A stretch of DNA of 64,000 bases, taken from contig NZ_CP092968.1 of the NCBI RefSeq assembly GCF_027571405.1, positions 2,688,001-2,752,000 of the forward strand, read 5' to 3'. The number at the start of each line of letters is the position of its first letter. The stretch's first letter is position 1. Both the position numbers and the translations under genes were made by a program. The notes beneath the pieces are model-generated. The model had not been told where the DNA came from. It was given only the letters and a program-made list of their open reading frames with translations, and did not search any database. Source of the stretch: Methylocystis parvus OBBP (lineage in GTDB: Bacteria; Pseudomonadota; Alphaproteobacteria; Rhizobiales; Beijerinckiaceae). This document shows positions 35,423-44,658 of this stretch, one piece after another.

Positions 35423-35713
35423 TTAGAGTTTGGTCGGGGCTTTTTCGAAATCCGCCAAAGCCTTGCCGTCAGGATCGAGCTTGGCGAGCGCTTCGTTGAC
35501 GGCGTCGAGGGGCGGCGGCTCGCCGCCCGACATATTCTCTTCCGTCGCCCGCTGGAGCGCCCGAGCGTCGAGCTCCCAACGCTTCAGGATTTCGATCTTC
35601 ATCAATTTGGCGAGAGCCTTGGATTGAACCACCTCCTCGGGCTCGTCGAATATGGCGGTCGGCGAGATCAGCGCTTTTTCGATTTCGGCGTCGCCGAGAA
35701 CTTGCACTTTCAT
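35423..35713 (-). CDS. Hypothetical protein
   Basis: A 96-residue acidic, helical protein beginning MKVQVLGDAEIEKALISP. The start at 35713 is chosen because an upstream in-frame codon would add 17 residues of no clear character. There is no signal peptide, membrane helix or metal motif. It lies between the dnaJ-like gene and the Nramp gene on the same strand. Not recognised as a named family. Confidence 0.62.
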   Translation of the reverse strand: MKVQVLGDAEIEKALISPTAIFDEPEEVVQSKALAKLMKIEILKRWELDARALQRATEENMSGGEPPPLDAVNEALAKLDPDGKALADFEKAPTKL

Positions 35714-35779
35714 GAGATCACTCGGGTTTGAGCTTATTCCCCCGAACGCGCAAGCCCGGGCCATGTTCCGGGCGCCGCA

Positions 35780-37090
35780 TCAGAAGACGGCGTCCCAGAG
35801 CAGCCTCGCATTGAGCGCGACGATCATCGCCGCGATGGCGGCGGCGAGGATGGTCGTGCGGCGCGGCGCGACAAGCGCGCCCATGACGCTGCGGCGCGCC
35901 GTGAAGAGCACCAGCGGAACGACCGCGAAGGGCAGCGTCACGCTCAAAACGACCTGGCTCAGCACCAGGAGGCGCGCCGTCGCGTTCTCGCCCGCATAGA
36001 GCGTGACGGCGATCGCCGGGGCGATGGCGAGCGCGCGCGTGACGAGCCGTCTCATCGCCGGCGAAACGCGCAGATTCACGAAGCCCTCCATCACGATCTG
36101 GCCGGCGAGAGTCGCGGTGACGGTCGAGTTCAGCCCGCAGGCGATGAGCGCGAGGGCGAAGAGCGTCGCCGCGACAGGCGCGCCGAGAAGCGGCGCGATG
36201 AGCCGATGCGCCTCGCTGAGTTCCGCCACCTCCGTGTGGCCGCTCGCATGAAAGACGGCCGCCGCCAGAACCAGGATCGCGCCATTGACCAGCAATGCGA
36301 AAAGCAGGGCGAGCGACGAGTCGATCACGGCGAAGCGGATGGCTTCGCGCCGTTCCGCCGCCGAGGCGCCGACGGCGCGCGTCTGCACGATGAAGGAGTG
36401 AAGGAAGAGATTATGCGGCATGACCGTCGCGCCCAGTATGCCGAGCCCGAGATAGAGCATTTCGGGATCGGAGAGGATTTGGGGCGTCGGCGCGAGCCCG
36501 CGGGCGATCGCCCCCGGATCCGGCCGCGCCAATGCGAGCTCCGCGGCGAAGGCGAGACCGATGAGGAGTAGCGTCGCGGCGACGAAGAGCTCGAGCTTGC
36601 GAAAGCCGAGCCGCTCGAAAGCGAGAATGAGAAACGTATCCAGGGCCGTGACGGCGACGCCGACGGCGAGCGGCAGGCCGAAGAGAAGTTCGAGCCCCAC
36701 CGCCGTGCCGATGACTTCGGCGAGATCGGTCGCGAAAATCCCCGCTTCCGCGAGGAGCCAAAGGCCGACGGCGACCGGTCGGGGCGTATGGGCGCGGCAG
36801 ACCTGGGCGAGATCGAGCTGCGCGGCGACGCCGAGCCGCGCGGAAAGGGATTGCAGCACGATCGCCATGAGACTCGACAGCACCGCGACAAAGAGCAGCG
36901 CCGTTCCGAATTTGGATCCGCCGGCGAGCGCGGTGGCCCAATTGCCGGGGTCCATATAGCCGGTTGCGACGAGATAGCCCGGTCCGAGAAAGACGACGAA
37001 GCGCCGCAGGAGCCGGCCGTCGCCGGGCACGGCGACCGACCGGCGCAGCTCGCGGCCTGGAGCGAACGAAGCAGGAGTGGAAAAGGACAA
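35780..37090 (-). CDS. mntH: Nramp-family divalent metal ion transporter
   Basis: A 436-residue proton-coupled Mn2+/Fe2+ importer of the inner membrane. The TM1 metal-binding motif is present as GYMDPGNWATAL, and the TM6 motif as GATVMPHNLFLHS, both with the canonical Asp/Asn and Met/His residues. About eleven helices are visible. The ORF is open far upstream, but TTG 37090 follows GGAGG by 5 nt and the family begins shortly after (PGYLVATGYMD). GTG 37030 is an alternative. Confidence 0.9.
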   Translation of the reverse strand: MSFSTPASFAPGRELRRSVAVPGDGRLLRRFVVFLGPGYLVATGYMDPGNWATALAGGSKFGTALLFVAVLSSLMAIVLQSLSARLGVAAQLDLAQVCRAHTPRPVAVGLWLLAEAGIFATDLAEVIGTAVGLELLFGLPLAVGVAVTALDTFLILAFERLGFRKLELFVAATLLLIGLAFAAELALARPDPGAIARGLAPTPQILSDPEMLYLGLGILGATVMPHNLFLHSFIVQTRAVGASAAERREAIRFAVIDSSLALLFALLVNGAILVLAAAVFHASGHTEVAELSEAHRLIAPLLGAPVAATLFALALIACGLNSTVTATLAGQIVMEGFVNLRVSPAMRRLVTRALAIAPAIAVTLYAGENATARLLVLSQVVLSVTLPFAVVPLVLFTARRSVMGALVAPRRTTILAAAIAAMIVALNARLLWDAVF

Positions 37091-37131
37091 ACATGCCTCC
37101 GGCCGGTCGCGCCCGGCCTGGAGGCGCGCGT

Positions 37132-38229
37132 TCAGGACGTCGCCTTGCGCAACAACGCCGCGAGCGCTTCGGGGAAGATCAGCTCGTCGGACGCTTCGAT
37201 CGCCTCGGCGGACCACCAGCGCCAGCCGAGCGTATGGACCTTCTCCTCGGGCGTAAGACTTTCCGGCGAGGGCGCAAACTCTTCCGTTCTGATGAGGAAA
37301 TAGCGCTCGACCGCCTGCTGCCAATCGTCGCCGAGCTCCATGGGAAATTCCCGCGTGGCGACGACAGGGCCGGGATCGCCGTCGAGGATGAGCCCCGTCT
37401 CCTCGCGCAGCTCGCGCTTCACCGCCGCTTCGAAGCTTTCGTCCTCTCTCAAGGCGCCGCCGGGCGTCGCCCAGAAATGCTGACGCCCGAGCGCCAGGAA
37501 ATGCGGCGAGAGTCCGCCGGCATATTGCATGAGCAGCGCTTCGTTCTTTTGGTTCACGATCAGCGCGCGGGCCGCTTCTCGGCGGGGCAGCGTCAGCCCG
37601 TCCCAGGGCGCGGCGATTTCCGGCCGGCCCTCGGGCTGCGCCCAGTTCACGAGCGACCAGCGCCCGTCCTCGAAGGCGACCCAATTCGGCGTGGCGTTGA
37701 GCACGGGATGCTCGCGCTTCTCGCTCAGCGCCCTGCCCGTCGCCAGGCGCCAGGCGATGTCGAGGACGCCGGCATGGGCGACGACCAGCACCGTCAGGCC
37801 GGCGCTTTCCCTCGCAATGTCGGTCAGGACAGTGCGGACGCGGCGGGAGAACTCCTCCAGCGTCTCGCCCTCGGGCGCCGCGAAATTGGGCGTGCGCGCA
37901 AGGTAATGCGGATAATCGCCGGCATATTTGACCTGCACCTCGGCGTGGGTATGGCCCTGCCAGGCGCCGTCGTCCTTTTCCCGCAGCCGCTGGGTCGCGA
38001 GCACGGAAAGGCCGCGCGCCTCGGCGATCGGCGCGGCGGTGTTCATCGCCCGGCGCAGATCGCTCGAATAGACGCGGTCGAAATGCGCGTCCTTCAATTC
38101 GCGCGCAAGCGCTTCCGCCTGGGCGCGGCCGCGCGCGTTCAGCGCAATGTCGAACTGGCCCTGAAAGCGCCTCTCAATGTTCCAATTCGTCTCGCCATGG
38201 CGGGCGAGACAGAGAATGGTGCGGGTCAT
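37132..38229 (-). CDS. Histidine phosphatase - Nudix hydrolase fusion
   Basis: A 365-residue two-domain protein. The N-terminal phosphoglycerate-mutase-like histidine phosphatase domain (about 1-200) has LARHGETNWN (catalytic RHG) and VVAHAGV (second His). The C-terminal Nudix domain (about 225-360) has an intact Nudix box, GGALREDESFEAAVKRELRE then ETGL. Each domain is common alone; together they could hydrolyse a nucleotide diphosphate and then dephosphorylate it. The substrate is unknown. It lies 41 nt upstream of the Nramp gene on the same strand. Confidence 0.88.
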   Translation of the reverse strand: MTRTILCLARHGETNWNIERRFQGQFDIALNARGRAQAEALARELKDAHFDRVYSSDLRRAMNTAAPIAEARGLSVLATQRLREKDDGAWQGHTHAEVQVKYAGDYPHYLARTPNFAAPEGETLEEFSRRVRTVLTDIARESAGLTVLVVAHAGVLDIAWRLATGRALSEKREHPVLNATPNWVAFEDGRWSLVNWAQPEGRPEIAAPWDGLTLPRREAARALIVNQKNEALLMQYAGGLSPHFLALGRQHFWATPGGALREDESFEAAVKRELREETGLILDGDPGPVVATREFPMELGDDWQQAVERYFLIRTEEFAPSPESLTPEEKVHTLGWRWWSAEAIEASDELIFPEALAALLRKATS

Positions 38230-38376
38230 TTCTCGTCCACGGCGGCGTCAGTCGGCCGGCCGATAGGCGCGCGGGCCTTGCGCAAAAAATCGCCCCCAGC
38301 GCCGATACGCGGGGCTCTTTTGCCTGATTTTCACGCAAATGTCAGGCTTCTTTTGGCGCCGACGCCTGCGAGAGCC

Positions 38377-38631
38377 TCAATGCCTCAGGGCGAAGGTGAA
38401 CTCCCCCGCGCGAATGCGTTCGGGCAGGGATTGGGCGAAGCTCGCGACGCTTTCCTCGCCATAGGTCGCGACCAGTTCGCGCAGCGCCGCCGACAGCGCC
38501 GCCTGAGCGAAGGAATCGCTTTCGATCCCGGCGAGGATCGCTTCGGCGAAGGCTTCGGTCACATAGGCGAGCGCGGCGCGGTGTTGCTCGGCGCCGGTCT
38601 CGTCGAAAGAGGCAAAAGTCAGCTGCGTCAT
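38377..38631 (-). CDS. Hypothetical protein
   Basis: An 84-residue, mostly helical acidic protein starting MTQLTFASFDETGAEQ. ATG 38631 is preferred to an upstream codon at 38682. No signal peptide, cysteine motif or known domain was seen. It sits alone between the phosphatase-Nudix gene and the TIGR02301 gene on the same strand. Confidence 0.55.
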   Translation of the reverse strand: MTQLTFASFDETGAEQHRAALAYVTEAFAEAILAGIESDSFAQAALSAALRELVATYGEESVASFAQSLPERIRAGEFTFALRH

Positions 38632-38710
38632 GGAAAGCACTTTAGACAAGCCGGCCCCGCCGCGCGACACGCGTCTTTCCAAAAGGTTAATTCAGAATTG
38701 AAAAGATTCT

Positions 38711-39262
38711 TTAGGGGCTGCCGAAGCGGTACGTCACGTCGCGGGAGATTTTCGCGGCTTCCTCCAGATAGCGGGCGGTCGCGGCTTTGGCGTTTTCGGT
38801 GCAGGCCCGATAGGTCAGCTCATAGCCGCGGAAGCCGCGATTGAAGGCGGCGACATATTTGTCCCGACGCGGACCGCTCGGCGCTTCCGCGTCGAGCAGG
38901 GCGGACATTTTGCCGCGCCAATCCTCCGCGTCCTTCTCGCCGCAGATCTCCCGCAGATAAGCGAGCGCGCCGATGATTTCCGAAAGACGGACGAGCTGGG
39001 CCTCATAGGGCGGCGCAGGCGTTTCGGACCCTGCGGCCCCCTTCGCATCGGCTTTGGCCGCTTCCGCCGGGGCGTTCGCGCGCTCGCGTTTCTTCTTGGC
39101 CTCGGGCTTCTTCTTTTCCGCGCGAGGGACGTCGCGCGCCGGACGCGGCGCGCGCGCCGGGCGGTCCGGGCCGAAGAGGTCGAGAATTCCCTGCGCCGCG
39201 ACGGGCGACGCCAGCGAGAGGGCGCATGCGAGCGCGACGGCCCCGGCCGTCCGGAGCCTCAT
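38711..39262 (-). CDS. TIGR02301-type exported protein
   Basis: A 183-residue protein with a signal peptide (about 1-22, ending SPVAA), a basic Ala/Lys/Glu-rich spacer (about 30-75) and a conserved C-terminal domain with QLVRLSEIIGALAYLREIC, WRGKMSALLDAE and FNRGFRGYELTYRAC. This fits the alphaproteobacterial family TIGR02301, function unknown, two conserved cysteines likely disulfide-bonded. The start at 39262 lies 10 nt after the pdxH stop, so the two genes are probably co-transcribed. Confidence 0.8.
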   Translation of the reverse strand: MRLRTAGAVALACALSLASPVAAQGILDLFGPDRPARAPRPARDVPRAEKKKPEAKKKRERANAPAEAAKADAKGAAGSETPAPPYEAQLVRLSEIIGALAYLREICGEKDAEDWRGKMSALLDAEAPSGPRRDKYVAAFNRGFRGYELTYRACTENAKAATARYLEEAAKISRDVTYRFGSP

Positions 39263-39272
39263 GGATGGAGCC

Positions 39273-39965
39273 TCATGGATAAAGCCGTTCCTTGCGCCAA
39301 TCGGCGCCCGGCGCATCACGGAAAAAGCGCAGGCGATCATGCAGGCGGAACGGACGATCCTGCCAGAACTCCATGGCGACGGGCATGATGCGGAAGCCGC
39401 GCCAATAGGGCGGACGCGGAATTCCGCCGATCGCAAATTTCGCCGCATAGGTCGCGACCGCCTTTTCCAGCGCGAAGCGGCTCTCGAGCGGACGCGACTG
39501 CTGGCTCGCCCAGGCGCCGATGCGCGAATCGCGCGGGCGGCTGTTGTAATATTCATCCGACTCCGTCTCGCTCACCGGCTCGACGGGGCCGCGCAGCCGG
39601 ACCTGGCGGCGAAGCGATTTCCAGTGGAAAAGACCGGCCGCCTTGGCGTTTTCGCCAAGCTGACGGCCCTTCGCGCTCTCCGCATTGGTGTAGAAAACGA
39701 AGCCCTGCGGACTCCATTCCTTCATCAGCACCATGCGCGCATCGGGCAGCCCTTCGGCGTCGGCCGTCGCGACGACCATCGCTTCCGGATCATTGATCTC
39801 TTTTGCGCGCGCCTCCTCGAACCATTGACCGAAAAGGGCAAAAGGCTCCGCGGCCTCGACGAAGTCACCCGAAGTTAACGCGTTCACGCGAATATCCTCT
39901 CCCGTGCCCATCGAGGGCGTAGCGCGTTGGAAGGTGGCGCTTTGCTGTTCTTGCGTAATAGACAT
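39273..39965 (-). CDS. pdxH: Pyridoxamine 5'-phosphate oxidase
   Basis: A 230-residue FMN enzyme that makes pyridoxal 5'-phosphate. Motifs: [28 protein letters not shown] (FMN/PLP binding), [11 protein letters not shown], and the C-terminal [12 protein letters not shown] and WRKERLYP signature. ATG 39965 gives MSITQEQQ and an N-terminal extension of about 25 residues before the conserved domain. The ORF is open further upstream, but that part overlaps the opposite-strand lipoprotein gene. Confidence 0.95.
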   Translation of the reverse strand: MSITQEQQSATFQRATPSMGTGEDIRVNALTSGDFVEAAEPFALFGQWFEEARAKEINDPEAMVVATADAEGLPDARMVLMKEWSPQGFVFYTNAESAKGRQLGENAKAAGLFHWKSLRRQVRLRGPVEPVSETESDEYYNSRPRDSRIGAWASQQSRPLESRFALEKAVATYAAKFAIGGIPRPPYWRGFRIMPVAMEFWQDRPFRLHDRLRFFRDAPGADWRKERLYP

Positions 39966-40436
39966 ATCGCCGCTGGCTTCTCCGCTCAATTCCCGCCGGC
40001 CGCCATCCTTGCGCCGATTGTCGCCCTCTGTACGCTCTCGAGCTGCTCCGTCGCCATTCCCGTTTCCGCGTCTTCCTCTTCCGCCATGTGGCAGGGCGGC
40101 GCGCCGGAAGACGTCACCGGCTCCATCGCCAAACCTCCTCTCAAACTTTCGCGCCGTCTCGACCCGGAAGATCTGCGGCGCGCCGTGGCGGCGATGAGCA
40201 CGGCGCTCGATCCGCAGGGAAGCGGCGCCAGCGTCAATTGGGACAATCCGCAATCGGGCGCCAAGGGCTCTTTCACGCCGGTCGGACAGGCCTATCCTCT
40301 CGACGGAAAAATCTGCCGCTCCTTCCTCGCCGACGTTTCGGCGAGCGAGAACGTCGAGCGGCTGCAAGGCGCCGCCTGCCGCGAAAAGACGGCGGAATGG
40401 GCCCTGACCGAACTTCGGCCCTTCAAAAAAAGCTGA
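39927..40436 (+). CDS. RT0821/Lpp0805-like surface lipoprotein
   Basis: A 169-residue secreted protein. A hydrophobic segment ends in LSSC (near residue 40), a plausible lipobox, so it is likely an outer-membrane or periplasmic lipoprotein. The C-terminal half ([20 protein letters not shown], then [17 protein letters not shown] and GKICRSF) matches the pattern of 17-kDa-antigen-like RT0821/Lpp0805 surface proteins. The start is uncertain: TTG 39927 is the longest and overlaps the first 39 nt of pdxH on the other strand; TTG 39942 or 39951 are alternatives. Confidence 0.7.
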   Translation: MEGGALLFLRNRHIAAGFSAQFPPAAILAPIVALCTLSSCSVAIPVSASSSSAMWQGGAPEDVTGSIAKPPLKLSRRLDPEDLRRAVAAMSTALDPQGSGASVNWDNPQSGAKGSFTPVGQAYPLDGKICRSFLADVSASENVERLQGAACREKTAEWALTELRPFKKS

Positions 40437-40616
40437 GCGCGCGGCGCCGCGCAAATGGCCGCGCTTGCGTTCAGATTTTGAAAAAGCTTGATGTTCGGAG
40501 CGTTCTACGCGTCGAAGGCGGACGAATACTGTCTTCCGGCGTCGCCAACGCCAAAGCTTGCGACGACGTTCGGCCAATGGAATAGTAAAGCAGCGTTCAT
40601 TTGCTGGGGCTGGGCC

Positions 40617-42194
40617 ATGACGTCAATTTACATCATCAATCCCGCTGGCGATTTTCCAACTTATTTCGGAGGCGAAGTTCTCGGCGCGTCGGCTTATCCC
40701 GGCGGCGTGATGATGGCCGATCTCGCAAGCGCGACCGTCGCCGCCTTCGCGCCCTCGGATTATAGGATCCGCCTCTGCGACGAAACGATGGAGCCGGTCG
40801 ATTTCAACGACGATTCCGACTTCATTCTCGTCACCGGCAAAGTCAGCCAGCGCCTGCGCATGACCGCCATCGCCGACGAGTTCCGCCGGCGCGGCAAGAC
40901 CGTCGTGATCGGCGGCCCCTACGCCAGCCTCTCGCCCGCGCGGCTGCGCGACCATTGCGACACGCTCGTCTGCGGCGAGATCGAGGAGATCGCGGAGGGC
41001 TTCTTCGCCGATCTGACCGGGCGCCGCCTCAAGGACGCCTATTTCGGCGACAAGCCGTCGCTCGCGCATTCGCCGTTTCCGCGCTGGGATCTCTACAATA
41101 ACGACCGCGCCATGCTCGGCGCCGTGCAGACCTCGCGCGGCTGTCCCTTCGAATGCGAATTTTGCGACGTCATCCAATATCTCGGCCGTAAGCAGCGCCA
41201 TAAACCCATCGGCAATGTGATCGCCGAGATCGACGCGCTGTGGAGATTCGGCTATCGCACCACCTTCCTCGCCGACGATAATTTCACCGCCTATCGCGCC
41301 CACTGCAAGGAGCTGCTCGCCGCGATCGCCGAATGGCGGCAGGGCAAGCCGATGGAGTTCGTCACGCAAATCTCGATCGACGCGACGCGCGACGACGAAT
41401 TGCTGGACATGTGCGTCGCGGCGGGCCTCACGCAGGTCTTTGTCGGCATCGAGACGCCCAATATCGAAAGCCTGCGCGAGACGGGCAAACGGCAGAATCT
41501 CAAGATCAGCCTCGTCGACGAGATCCAGAAGCTCGTCGACCGCGGCATGTCGGTGATGGGCGGCATGATCGTCGGCTTCGATCACGACGGACCGGGCGTC
41601 TTCGCGCAGCAATATGATTTCGCCATGGCGACGCCGATCCCGATCTACAGCCTCGGCGCGCTCATGGCCTCCGAGGCGACGCCGCTCTTTGACCGCATCC
41701 AGCGCGAAGGGCGGCTCCTGACCGGCGGCGTCGAGACGCAGGCCGTGCCGTGGAGCTCCAATATCCAATGCACGACGATGAGCATGGAGGAGCTTCATAA
41801 CGGCATGCAGAATCTCTGCAATGCGCTCTATGCGCCGGCGGCCTTCCAGGAGCGCATGCTGCATCTGATCGACACGTTCGGCCGCCATCGCAACGGCCCG
41901 GCGCCGCGGCCCATGGATCCTGGCGCCCTGCGCGAAGTGGAGAAGCAGGCCGTGCAGGCCGCCATGACGCGCATCACCAGATACGGGACGGCGGAAGGCC
42001 GCATGTGGAACAAGGTCTGGGGCGCCGCCGTGCGCAAGCCGGAGACCATGACCATCGTCGCGCGCATCCTCTTCCAATATGCGCAGGCCCGCTACATGTT
42101 CGACCGCGGCAGCTATTGGGAGCCCAAGCTCTCCTTCCCGCCCGTGGCGCCGCCGGCCGCGGCGGCGAGAACCGAAGCGGTCGTCACCGCGTAG
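40617..42194 (+). CDS. B12-binding domain radical SAM protein
   Basis: A 525-residue enzyme with an N-terminal cobalamin-binding-like domain (about 1-150, with [19 protein letters not shown]), a radical SAM core (about 170-390) with CPFECEFC holding the [4Fe-4S] cluster, and a C-terminal region of the DUF4070 kind (about 400-500). Such proteins methylate unactivated carbons or modify lipids and cofactors. Hopanoid methylase HpnP has the same architecture, but the N-terminus here does not look like HpnP, so no symbol is given. ATG 40617 is chosen where the domain begins. It stands alone. Confidence 0.85.
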   Translation: MTSIYIINPAGDFPTYFGGEVLGASAYPGGVMMADLASATVAAFAPSDYRIRLCDETMEPVDFNDDSDFILVTGKVSQRLRMTAIADEFRRRGKTVVIGGPYASLSPARLRDHCDTLVCGEIEEIAEGFFADLTGRRLKDAYFGDKPSLAHSPFPRWDLYNNDRAMLGAVQTSRGCPFECEFCDVIQYLGRKQRHKPIGNVIAEIDALWRFGYRTTFLADDNFTAYRAHCKELLAAIAEWRQGKPMEFVTQISIDATRDDELLDMCVAAGLTQVFVGIETPNIESLRETGKRQNLKISLVDEIQKLVDRGMSVMGGMIVGFDHDGPGVFAQQYDFAMATPIPIYSLGALMASEATPLFDRIQREGRLLTGGVETQAVPWSSNIQCTTMSMEELHNGMQNLCNALYAPAAFQERMLHLIDTFGRHRNGPAPRPMDPGALREVEKQAVQAAMTRITRYGTAEGRMWNKVWGAAVRKPETMTIVARILFQYAQARYMFDRGSYWEPKLSFPPVAPPAAAARTEAVVTA

Positions 42195-42250
42195 ATCGCC
42201 GCCGGGAAAACGCTCGGGCCGCCTTCCGGCGGTCCGCTTCGCCGCAAGCC

Positions 42251-42610
42251 TCACGCCGGCTTGCGGTTGATGAGCCACAGGGCGGCGACGAAGAAGCCCT
42301 TCGAGACGGGCAGAAAAAACAGCGCCGAAACGATCGTCACGAAGATCAGGATACCGGCTTCCCGCCAATAGGGCATGAGCTCGCCGCGCTCCAGGAAGAT
42401 GAGCAGCGGCACGACGATATGGGCGACGAGGCCGATGGTGAGCCAGGCCGGCCCGTCATCTGCGTCCAGCCCTTCGAAACTTTCGCCGCAATGCGGGCAG
42501 GCGTCCGCACGCGTCAGATAATTCTTGAACAAGCGCCCCTCGCCGCAGGCGGGGCATTTCATGCGCGCGCCGCGCCACAATATCTTCGCCGTCGTCGCCG
42601 CATCGCTCAT
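42251..42610 (-). CDS. DUF983 family membrane protein
   Basis: A 119-residue protein with two zinc-ribbon-like CxxC pairs (CPACGEGRLF and CPHCGESF, residues about 19-44) followed by two transmembrane helices (about 55-75 and 85-110). This is the DUF983 layout, often found near cytochrome oxidase genes in other alphaproteobacteria. Function unknown. GGACGAATCC precedes the start. Confidence 0.88.
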   Translation of the reverse strand: MSDAATTAKILWRGARMKCPACGEGRLFKNYLTRADACPHCGESFEGLDADDGPAWLTIGLVAHIVVPLLIFLERGELMPYWREAGILIFVTIVSALFFLPVSKGFFVAALWLINRKPA

Positions 42611-42767
42611 GGATTCGTCCTCGCTCGTGATCGTAAGGCTTTGTTCATGACCGCGCGGCGCGAATCAAGCGGTTCCGATTCGGACGCTTTTTGTCCCCGT
42701 CTCGTGCCGCGCTTCCCAATTCGGGACGGGCCGACGCGCGAAGGCGCGCGCAAACCGGTAACGCTGT

Positions 42768-43496
42768 TCAACGTTTTCGGGACTTCCCCGCCCGCAAATA
42801 TACGCCGTCGAACCGCACATTCATGCCGCCGCATCGATTGTCGTCGCGCGCGAGCAGGAAAGGGGGCAGCAGCGTCAGGCTGACATGGCACTCGTCTTCC
42901 GCATCGGCGAAAGCGATCCTGTCGCTCATGGGCGCCGCGACGCCCGACATCTGTCCCATATGCGGGCCGCCCGGAACCTCCTTGGGCGAGGGATTGGCCG
43001 AGGGCCAATAGGCTACGCCGCTCGCGGCGAGCTTGGCGCCCCTGGCGCGCAGCGTGATCGAATCGTCGCCCATCCGCCACTCGCCGAGCCAATCCTTTTG
43101 CGTCACCGTCGCGGCGGGCAGCGCTTCCAGCCGGTTCTCGGGAACATATCCGGCGGAGCCGGCGAAATCCTTTTCATTGCGATAGAGGATGCAGCGATAG
43201 CCTTTGAAGGACCTCCCCGTGATGACGAGATCGCCGGGAATGAGATAGCTCTTGCTCCGGCAGGCGGCGTCCTCGCTCGGACATATCGGACAGGGCGCCT
43301 TTTGCTTTTCCTTGTCGCAATAATACGCGTCCTCGATGAAAGAGAGCCTGTCGCCGCCCGTCACCCTGGCGAGCCCGTAGGCCACGCCCTCTTCGACAAA
43401 TATGCCGTTGCGGCAATTGGGCGCTTCCTCAGCGGAAGCGGTGGTTGCGACGGCCGTGAGGAAGAGCGGCGGGATGAATGTCGTCCAGGGTTTCAT
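42768..43496 (-). CDS. Hypothetical exported cysteine-rich protein
   Basis: A 242-residue protein with a signal peptide (about 1-22, ending TTASA). The mature part has cysteines at EAPNCRNG, YYCDKEK, APCPICPSE and AACRSK, and a likely SH3-like stretch (SYLIPGDLVITGRSFKGY then GYVPENRLE). The second half (DWLGEWRMGDDSITLRA) resembles small extracellular beta proteins. No named family was recognised. It may be related to the neighbouring SH3-like protein on the other strand. Confidence 0.65.
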   Translation of the reverse strand: MKPWTTFIPPLFLTAVATTASAEEAPNCRNGIFVEEGVAYGLARVTGGDRLSFIEDAYYCDKEKQKAPCPICPSEDAACRSKSYLIPGDLVITGRSFKGYRCILYRNEKDFAGSAGYVPENRLEALPAATVTQKDWLGEWRMGDDSITLRARGAKLAASGVAYWPSANPSPKEVPGGPHMGQMSGVAAPMSDRIAFADAEDECHVSLTLLPPFLLARDDNRCGGMNVRFDGVYLRAGKSRKR

Positions 43497-43533
43497 TTCG
43501 ATCTCTCCATGCGCTCAAAGACTCTTCGGCGCA

Positions 43534-43650
43534 TCCGTCATTGCGAGCGAAGCGAAACAATCCAGAACCACAATGACGTCCCTTGATTGCTTCGTCGCTT
43601 TTCCCGAAGCGGGTATACCCGACTTCGCAAGATGCTCCTCCCGATGACGG
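43534..43650. repeat. MITE/REP-like repeat, copy 1 (CGTCATTGCGAG type)
   Basis: The element begins CCGTCATTGCGAGCGAAGCG, includes GATTGCTTCGTCGC and GGGTATACCCGACTT, and ends CGATGACGG. The second copy is at 55933-56052. The ends are short inverted repeats (CGTCATT...AATGACG in copy 2). Confidence 0.78.
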
Positions 43651-43737
43651 ACATAATTCGCGGCACCTTGTCAAAACGGGCGAAAGGCAAGAAGCTGCGC
43701 GCAAAACAAGAAGCTGCGCGCGCAAAAAAGGACGGGA

Positions 43738-44658
43738 ATGAAAAACGCCGCTCTCGCAACCATCTTGATCCTTCACGCGCCGGCCGCTTTCGCCGAACCC
43801 GCATCGAAGGACGAGCGCGCGCTGCTCTGCAAGGCAATCGAAAAAGCGACCGAGGAGGAGGCCGCGGACTCGGCGGTCGACGACAAGGCGTGTCTCGCCA
43901 ACGGGGCGATCCAATCGACTGCGCTGGCGGACGGCAAGCGCGAGATCAAAGGCAAGATTGGTTTGCCGCCCGCCTTTCACGATGAACTGCGCCGCGACCT
44001 ATGCGCCGCCGATCACGAAGAAAAGCGTCGTCGCGCTCGGAGCATGCGAATGATCAGGAAGACGCTTCTCGCGGCCGCCTGCCTTCTCCCGCTTTTCGGC
44101 TCCGGCGCGAAGGCCGCGCCGAACGGCCTGCCGCCCGGCGTCGAAGCCTGCAATCTTGGCGCATGGTCGAACGACGCGGATCCGAAGGGCCTCAATGTCC
44201 GCGCCGAGCCCTCGACCGAGGCCGCGATACTCGGCGTCGCGCCGCCGCCCCACAAATTTCCCGACGACACATATAAATCCGAGTTCAGCGTCATCGGCTA
44301 TCGCGACGGCTGGTTCCTTGTCGAGAAAATTGAAACGCCGGGAAAAGGCTATGTCGATACGCCCTATCCCCGTTCGGCGCCGCAGCCTTTTCGCGGCCGC
44401 GGCTGGGTCAGGGCGACGATGATCGGGGCGGCTTACGCCTATAATGGCCTGCCGCCGGGCCGCCTCTACAGTGCGCCGAACGACAACGCCGCCGCGCATC
44501 GCGCCAAAGCCAAGGATGGCGACGACGGCGTGGCGATCGGAGATTCGCCCAAGGCGATTCTCGCCTGTTCGGGCGAATGGGCGCAGGTCGAGACGGCGGC
44601 GGGCGAACGCGGCTGGGTGAAGGCGCTCTGCTCCAACCAGGTGACGAACTGCAATTAA
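43738..44658 (+). CDS. Exported SH3-like protein with an internal second signal peptide (probable gene fusion)
   Basis: A 306-residue open frame that looks like two secreted proteins joined. Residues 1-19 are a signal peptide (ending APAAFA) followed by about 80 residues with three cysteines and no known domain. At M103 (nt 44044) a second complete signal peptide starts, MRMIRKTLLAAACLLPLFGS then GAKA, followed by a bacterial SH3-like domain (GLNVRAEPSTEAAILG, about 150-250) and GEWAQVETAAGERGWVKALC. The gap between the two halves contains a charged EEKRRRARS stretch. An in-frame readthrough of what were two genes, or a start at 44044 for the second part, are both possible. Confidence 0.7.
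   Translation: MKNAALATILILHAPAAFAEPASKDERALLCKAIEKATEEEAADSAVDDKACLANGAIQSTALADGKREIKGKIGLPPAFHDELRRDLCAADHEEKRRRARSMRMIRKTLLAAACLLPLFGSGAKAAPNGLPPGVEACNLGAWSNDADPKGLNVRAEPSTEAAILGVAPPPHKFPDDTYKSEFSVIGYRDGWFLVEKIETPGKGYVDTPYPRSAPQPFRGRGWVRATMIGAAYAYNGLPPGRLYSAPNDNAAAHRAKAKDGDDGVAIGDSPKAILACSGEWAQVETAAGERGWVKALCSNQVTNCN

Noticed and set aside
35780..37684. 634-codon version of the Nramp transporter
   Set aside because: The upstream 200 codons overlap the phosphatase-Nudix gene in another frame and are not Nramp-like; a start at 37090 with GGAGG is better.
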